The notes under the pieces are model-generated. The model had not been told where the DNA came from, did no database searches, and saw only the letters and a program-made list of their open reading frames with translations. The position numbers and the translations under genes were made by a program. From Excoecaria cochinchinensis (taxonomy: Eukaryota; Streptophyta; Magnoliopsida; Malpighiales; Euphorbiaceae), in the NCBI GenBank assembly GCA_947683425.1, contig CANTUQ010000014.1:1612001-1676000 (forward strand): 64,000 nt of DNA, read 5' to 3'. This document shows, in pieces, positions 59,122-64,000 of the stretch; the first letter of the stretch is position 1, and every line of letters starts with the position of its first letter.

Positions 59122-60196
59122 TGTAGAAACCGGGTCCCGAGTCGAGTTTAATATAAAAAAAAAAGGGCATTTGACTCCTTGATAATTTCCTCTAAAAAAT
59201 ATATATGTATGTATGTATGATTAAAAATTAATTATTTAATATTATTAGTTAATTAATTAGTTAATACTATTGGGTAATTAAAATGTATGTAAAATTAAGT
59301 ATTATTAGTTAATTTACAAATTAGTATTGTAGTATAATTAAAATTGAAAAAAAGAAAATAAATATAGGATAATTTAAGTAGATTAGTTAAATTAAATATG
59401 TAGGGTTTAATTAGTAGTTTTTAATTAATTAATATGTGTGTTTGTATAAATTAATTAATTTAAATTAATTAAATTAAGAAAAGTAAAAAGAGGAGGGAAT
59501 TATTGGAGGGGAGTTAGTGACCTAACCTACCTAAAATGGTGGGAATAAAAAGAGAAAGAAGACCAAGAGAGAGGGGGCTCTCTCGGATGAAGAACACAAG
59601 GAGAACCAAGGAAAAGAAAATAGAAAAAAGAAGAAGAAGAGACGAGCCAGAAGGAACTGAGAGTTAGAAAATTAAAAGAAAGAAGTAAACAAGATAAAGA
59701 TAGAAAAGAGAGCAAGACACAGGGCTAGAAATCAAAACAAAATAGAATAGAAAAGGGAGCAAGGGCCTCAAACAAAAGAAAGTATAATAAAAAGGAAAAA
59801 AGAAAGAAAGAAGAGAGGGGCAGAACCAGGGAAACGCAGGTCACCGGAAAAAAGAAATAAAGGAAAAAGAGGAGAGGAAGAAGGGGTGGCCGGCGCCACC
59901 TCCGGCGTCGTCTGGCGCCACGCGCGGCGGCGCTGGTTTCCCCACAGCCGGACGAAGTCTCCGGCACCGGCCATCCTCCCCCGTTAGCCGCCGTGGAGGA
60001 GAACGGCGAGGAGGAGGCGCTACGCTTCAACGCGTTTCCTGGCAACGGCGAGGGTCTTCCCGGCACGTGACTAACTCCGGCGAACTCCCGAGGCGGTGAT
60101 CTACCTGATGGCGGTGGAGGTGTCGACCACCGGTGACCCACGGCGGCTCCGGCGAGGCTCCGGCGGTAACCCCCTCTCTCCTCCTTTATTTCATTA

Positions 60197-60241
<45 letters not shown>

Positions 60242-61004
60242 TTTAATTATTTAATATTCTGTTTTATTAATTATTATTATTATATTTATTCATTTATTAT
60301 TTATTATTCTGTTTTTATTATTATTATTATTATTATTGTTTGGTTTATTATTAATGTTGTTATGCTATATTGATATTTCTATTATTGATATTATTTATTT
60401 TATGTTTATTAATTATTATTATTGTATTTACTTATTGTTGGTAATTGTATTTTGTGATTATTTATTATTATCATTATGGTTGGGTTATTATTATTATTAT
60501 TATTATAACTATAATCGTGTTATATTATTATTAGTATTTGTTATTACTATTAATATTAGTATTTTATATTTATTTATATCATAATTATTATTGCTATTAG
60601 TAGATTATTATTATTATTATCATTATTGTGGTATTATTAAGATTATTATATTTATCATTACGATTGTGTCATTAATTTATTGTTAATATTGTTGTTATCA
60701 TGTTATTATCATTTTATTATTATTTATTGTTTATTGTTATTGTCATTACCGTTATTATCATCACTATGATTTTTATTCATTCATTATTATTTCATGTTTA
60801 TTTTACACCATTGTTATCACTATTTTTATTATCATTATATTATTGTTATTACTATTATTATTTTTTATGTTACATTTATTTATTTCATATTATTACTATT
60901 ATTATTATTATTATTATTATTATTTTATGTTTCTTCATTATTGTCACTATTGTTATTATTATTATTATTTTACTATTTTATTATTATTATTACTTTATGT
61001 TTAT

Positions 61005-61096
<92 letters not shown>

Positions 61097-62029
61097 TTGT
61101 GATATGATTATTATTAGCATCATTATAATTGCTATTTGTGTTCTTATATTCATCAATTTTCAATTAATTATTTATTTATTCATTTATTTATTAGTTAATT
61201 TAATTTAATTCATTCCTAACTAATATTATTTTCTGTCATGACCGTAACCACGAGGGGTATGTGTATCGCCCAAGGAGCGTGGTCGAGACAAGGAGATTAG
61301 AATTTATTTATTATTTATTTTTTGAAATATGTAATTATTATTTCATTTTCTTTTATCGCTTGTGGTCTGTAATAATAAAGGATTTTCGACCGCGCTTAAA
61401 AAGAACCATCACACAAATGTTTTATATTAAAATGATAACTTGTTAATAAAATTGGACCAATGTCCATGTTTTCATCCCAAGCCAAAAGATTTAAACCGAT
61501 TTGAGAATTTTATATTCTTTTAAACAAGTAGTCGGGAACCAATGTTCCGGTTAAAATGAATAGCCCGATTTATGTATGTATTTTTATTCTATTATTTTTT
61601 AATTAATTGTAATTACATTTCATTTATCGCTTTATTTACTGCTTTCTATATATGCTTGTAATGCGCTTTAATTTATTGCATAACTCGTGTTAGAAAAGAG
61701 ATAAAATAATTGATCCTAAAAATTCATTCACATAATATTAACCAAAGGTATGAATAAGAGTGAGGTCCCGAACTCTCTCTGGTTTTGGGCCTCATAAGGT
61801 TAGATTTATTTCCCGATATTTTATCGGGTGGCGACTCCATGATCCTGCCTTATGATAACCCAATAGACGCTCTCGTAAGTTGATTGTCAACAATGGATTT
61901 GGATATATTCCTGTCCATTGCGAAGCGACTAGCTTTCACGAGTTTTAACGAACCTCCATCCAGTCTCGGGTCCTAAAAGCGGACTCTCGATGGCCATCCG
62001 GATCGCGAGCGGGGTTTGGGCGCGTCACA
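59122..62029 (+). repeat. Element G 5' LTR
   Basis: 2908 bp from TGTAGAAACC to GCGCGTCACA, plus orientation, followed by a perfect PBS. It has a weak TATA-like AATAAAAAG near 59545, a purine-rich tract (59560-59880), a GC-rich tract (59885-60165), a splice-donor-like GGCG|GTAACC at 60166, then about 900 bp of (ATT)n-dominated microsatellite (60190-61100). U5 has a hairpin at 61812-61828 and the PBS-like core at 61829-61838. Tyr/Ile-rich ORFs are repeat artefacts. Confidence 0.92.
60190..61105. repeat. (ATT)n microsatellite tract in the G LTR
   Basis: Interrupted ATT/TTA repeats, with the longest pure run at about 61005-61095. The B LTR has the complementary-orientation equivalent at the same place in transcript order. 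Confidence 0.93.
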
Positions 62030-62030
62030 G

Positions 62031-62048
62031 TGGCGACTCCACTGGGGA
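62031..62048 (+). other. Element G primer-binding site (tRNA-Arg)
   Basis: TGGCGACTCCACTGGGGA begins one base after the LTR and perfectly complements the 3' end of plant tRNA-Arg (ACG). Confidence 0.93.
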
Positions 62049-64000
62049 ATATCATGAGATTTTGCTCCGAAAGTACTTTTGGTTAATCTAATGTAAATGG
62101 GTTTAGAATCAAGAAATTTTATCTCTTTTCAAAAAATTGCATTGCATCATGTTAGAGCCTTAGAATTTTGTTAGTTGGTCCCCTATATACCCCGGTGCGT
62201 TCCTAAAACACGACCCTACTTTCACTCATTGTAGGGAAGTGCTCGGGATAATCACCAGTCCAAGTCTCATACCATTTATGGTATATTAAATGATGACCCG
62301 ATCGGTCGCTATGCTCATGACGAGCTAGACCCGTTGGCAGGGATCATGCTTGGGTAACCCTAAAATATCACCTTTGACCTAAACCCATGTAATGGACATA
62401 GCTACTTCCCCTAGGGGGCATGCACCGTAATACGTTGCTTGTGTAGTGGGTTATTGTGTATTGAACAAATCCAAATAAATTTAGATGTTCGCACCTTAAA
62501 GGTTTTCATACCCCGAGGGGAGTGTTTCGGTTTGTTCGGATTGTTCAAATACGCGATAACCGAATCCATTCGTATGCGCTTTTTATTAATGAGAGGTTGT
62601 GCTTCGCAGCACGCTTTACGCGCCCATTAGGTTCCCCATTAACCCATGGGTTAACCCTTCTTAGGAAAGAGACCGCACGACCTCCTATGTGATAAAAATA
62701 CGGTTGGGAGAAATTTTTTCTTGTATGTGTATGTGATTGTGCATTTTATGAGCAATAATAGTAAATAAAATACATGCATTTTGTCTCATGTATAATTCTT
62801 TCCATACAATAATAAAGCCTGTGCACTTCGTATACAAAATTGTTTATATTATTATTTTTGAATATGAATATAACATACATTTATCATGCATGTACATAGC
62901 AGTACATAGCAACACATACATACTAACATACATTATGATATCCATAACATCCATCAGGCACTATAGCCAGTACATACAACATATGTTACCGAAGGTACGT
63001 ATCGACATGCATCACGGCACGCATAGACATACTACCACCACGATATGTAAAAATAAAATAATAAATAATAAAAATAAAATAATAATAAAAATAATATCAA
63101 ATAAAATATACATTCATCATGTGTCATAGCATGTATGCTCACATTGCATATGTACATAAATATTGTGCTAGAGCATACACACACTGCTGCATATCATAGT
63201 GCACACATATTAGCGTACTTCATTAGACTAGACATTATATACATCATGACACCTTGCGCCTTTCACATTGTGTGCCATATCATCCACATGCATTATCATT
63301 CATGCATCATACCATGCACATATGAATCCTGCATTATGCATGTTAGTTGCTATATACCATGCCCCATTTTACATATACATGTGATCACACGTACCTCGTA
63401 AACGTCATCCATTCCTTGCAACATTTTCATCACATGTCTTTATCGCACACACGTGTCACTCACTGTACATAATCATTCTTATAATGTGTCCTATATCGAG
63501 TACATTATTTGTATATATTTTGTACTTTTATGTATGTGAGTTTTGCCTTTCCTCACGATTCATTAGTACACATTATCATGTTAGGTCGCCTTCACCTTAC
63601 ACCACACATGTATTCATGTCCTGTCTAAATCATGCCATGTGCACATGTATCATATATCCTGAACATTCATTCTCATGTTATACCATATTTTGTACTTATG
63701 CCATCGTTGTATGTTGATTGCATGTACACTGTAAATTTATGTATGCACATCATTTGTCATGCATTGTTCACACATTCACACTCACTTATAATTTTTTCGT
63801 CAATGTTTTACACACATACATCTTTGCACATATTTCATATAAGCATTTTTATACAAAATGTTTTTACACATGTTTCGCACATATAATTCTTACACGCATA
63901 CACGATACTATTGCATACACCATGCCATATACATGATTTCTAACACATAGTTTGCACATATTTTTACAAAAAAAAAAAAGAGAGAACAAAAAAAAAATTC
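62049..64000 (+). other. Element G 5' leader, to window end
   Basis: The conserved leader block is at 62235-62264. From about 62750 the sequence is low-complexity, rich in ACAT, CATGCAT and CACATG, without a gene. Gag is expected beyond the window. Short ORFs here are chance. Confidence 0.75.

Noticed and set aside
60700..61210. Long plus-strand ORFs rich in Tyr, Ile and Leu
   Set aside because: They are translations of the (ATT)n microsatellite in all frames, with no domain and no codon bias. The same applies to 27000-27900 and 42230-42760.
62031..62048. A tRNA-Arg gene
   Set aside because: Only the complement of the tRNA 3' end is present; there is no cloverleaf. It is a primer-binding site.
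62750..64000. Organellar insertion or host gene in the final AT-rich part
   Set aside because: It is low-complexity ACAT/CATG sequence continuous with the G leader; no organelle gene or exon pattern could be recognised.

Overview
This is plant nuclear DNA, almost certainly from a flowering plant with a large, repeat-rich genome. No intact host gene was found. Nearly every base can be assigned to LTR retrotransposons inserted into one another. The dominant elements are Ty3/gypsy of the Tat/Ogre lineage. The evidence is a primer-binding site (PBS) complementary to plant tRNA-Arg (TGGCGACTCCACTGGGG), a second archaeal-type RNase H between RNase H and integrase, a C-X2-H-X4-H-X4-C zinc knuckle in Gag, an extra antisense ORF, tandem repeats next to the polypurine tract (PPT), and element sizes of 14-17 kb. 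A second family (called T here) has an initiator-Met-tRNA PBS, LTRs near 3.9 kb and only a short gag fragment inside. The species cannot be named from the sequence.

Layout. Element A (minus strand, 1-25506, about 17.4 kb after subtracting its own insert) has its 3' LTR at 1-1606 (cut by the window edge) and its 5' LTR at 23447-25506. Between them lie gag-pro-pol, an antisense ORF, a sense extra ORF and 3' tandem repeats. Element T1 (7386-15949, target-site duplication (TSD) TACGC) sits inside A. A and element B (minus, 26064-44465, TSD GAGAC) both lie in the LTR of a plus-strand element C, seen at 25507-26063 and 44466-44684. B has a double-module gag, no pol and a captured piece of a poly(A)-binding-protein gene. 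Its 5' LTR is split by a solo LTR of family T (37968-42108, TSD AATAC). C lies in the pol remnant of element D (minus, internal part 44685-46883, 5' LTR 46884-49360). D lies in the 5' leader of element E (plus, 49361-52282), whose protease region is broken by element F (minus, 3' LTR 52283-54925, internal part to 59121). F's antisense ORF is broken at its first codons by element G (plus, 5' LTR 59122-62029, then leader to the window end).

Relative ages follow from nesting and LTR divergence. E is older than D, then C, then A and B, then the T insertions; in the other branch E is older than F, then G. A's LTRs differ at about 3% of positions (about 49 of 1605, counted by eye). T1's LTRs differ at about 7 of 3888, so T1 is very young.

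Element A is the only member here with a nearly complete gene set. Gag-pro-pol is one frame of about 2118 codons with four in-frame stops and no frameshift. Downstream, a sense ORF and a DUF7745-like antisense ORF are transcribed away from each other from what looks like a bidirectional internal promoter, and each has a predictable intron. B, D and T are non-autonomous and would depend on proteins from relatives such as A. The main observations for follow-up are: a covarying hairpin beside a PBS-like copy in U5, seen in six Tat LTRs; clusters of short palindromes upstream of TATA boxes in two unrelated LTR families; the host-gene capture and gag fusion in B; and the C-to-T pattern of inactivating stops.
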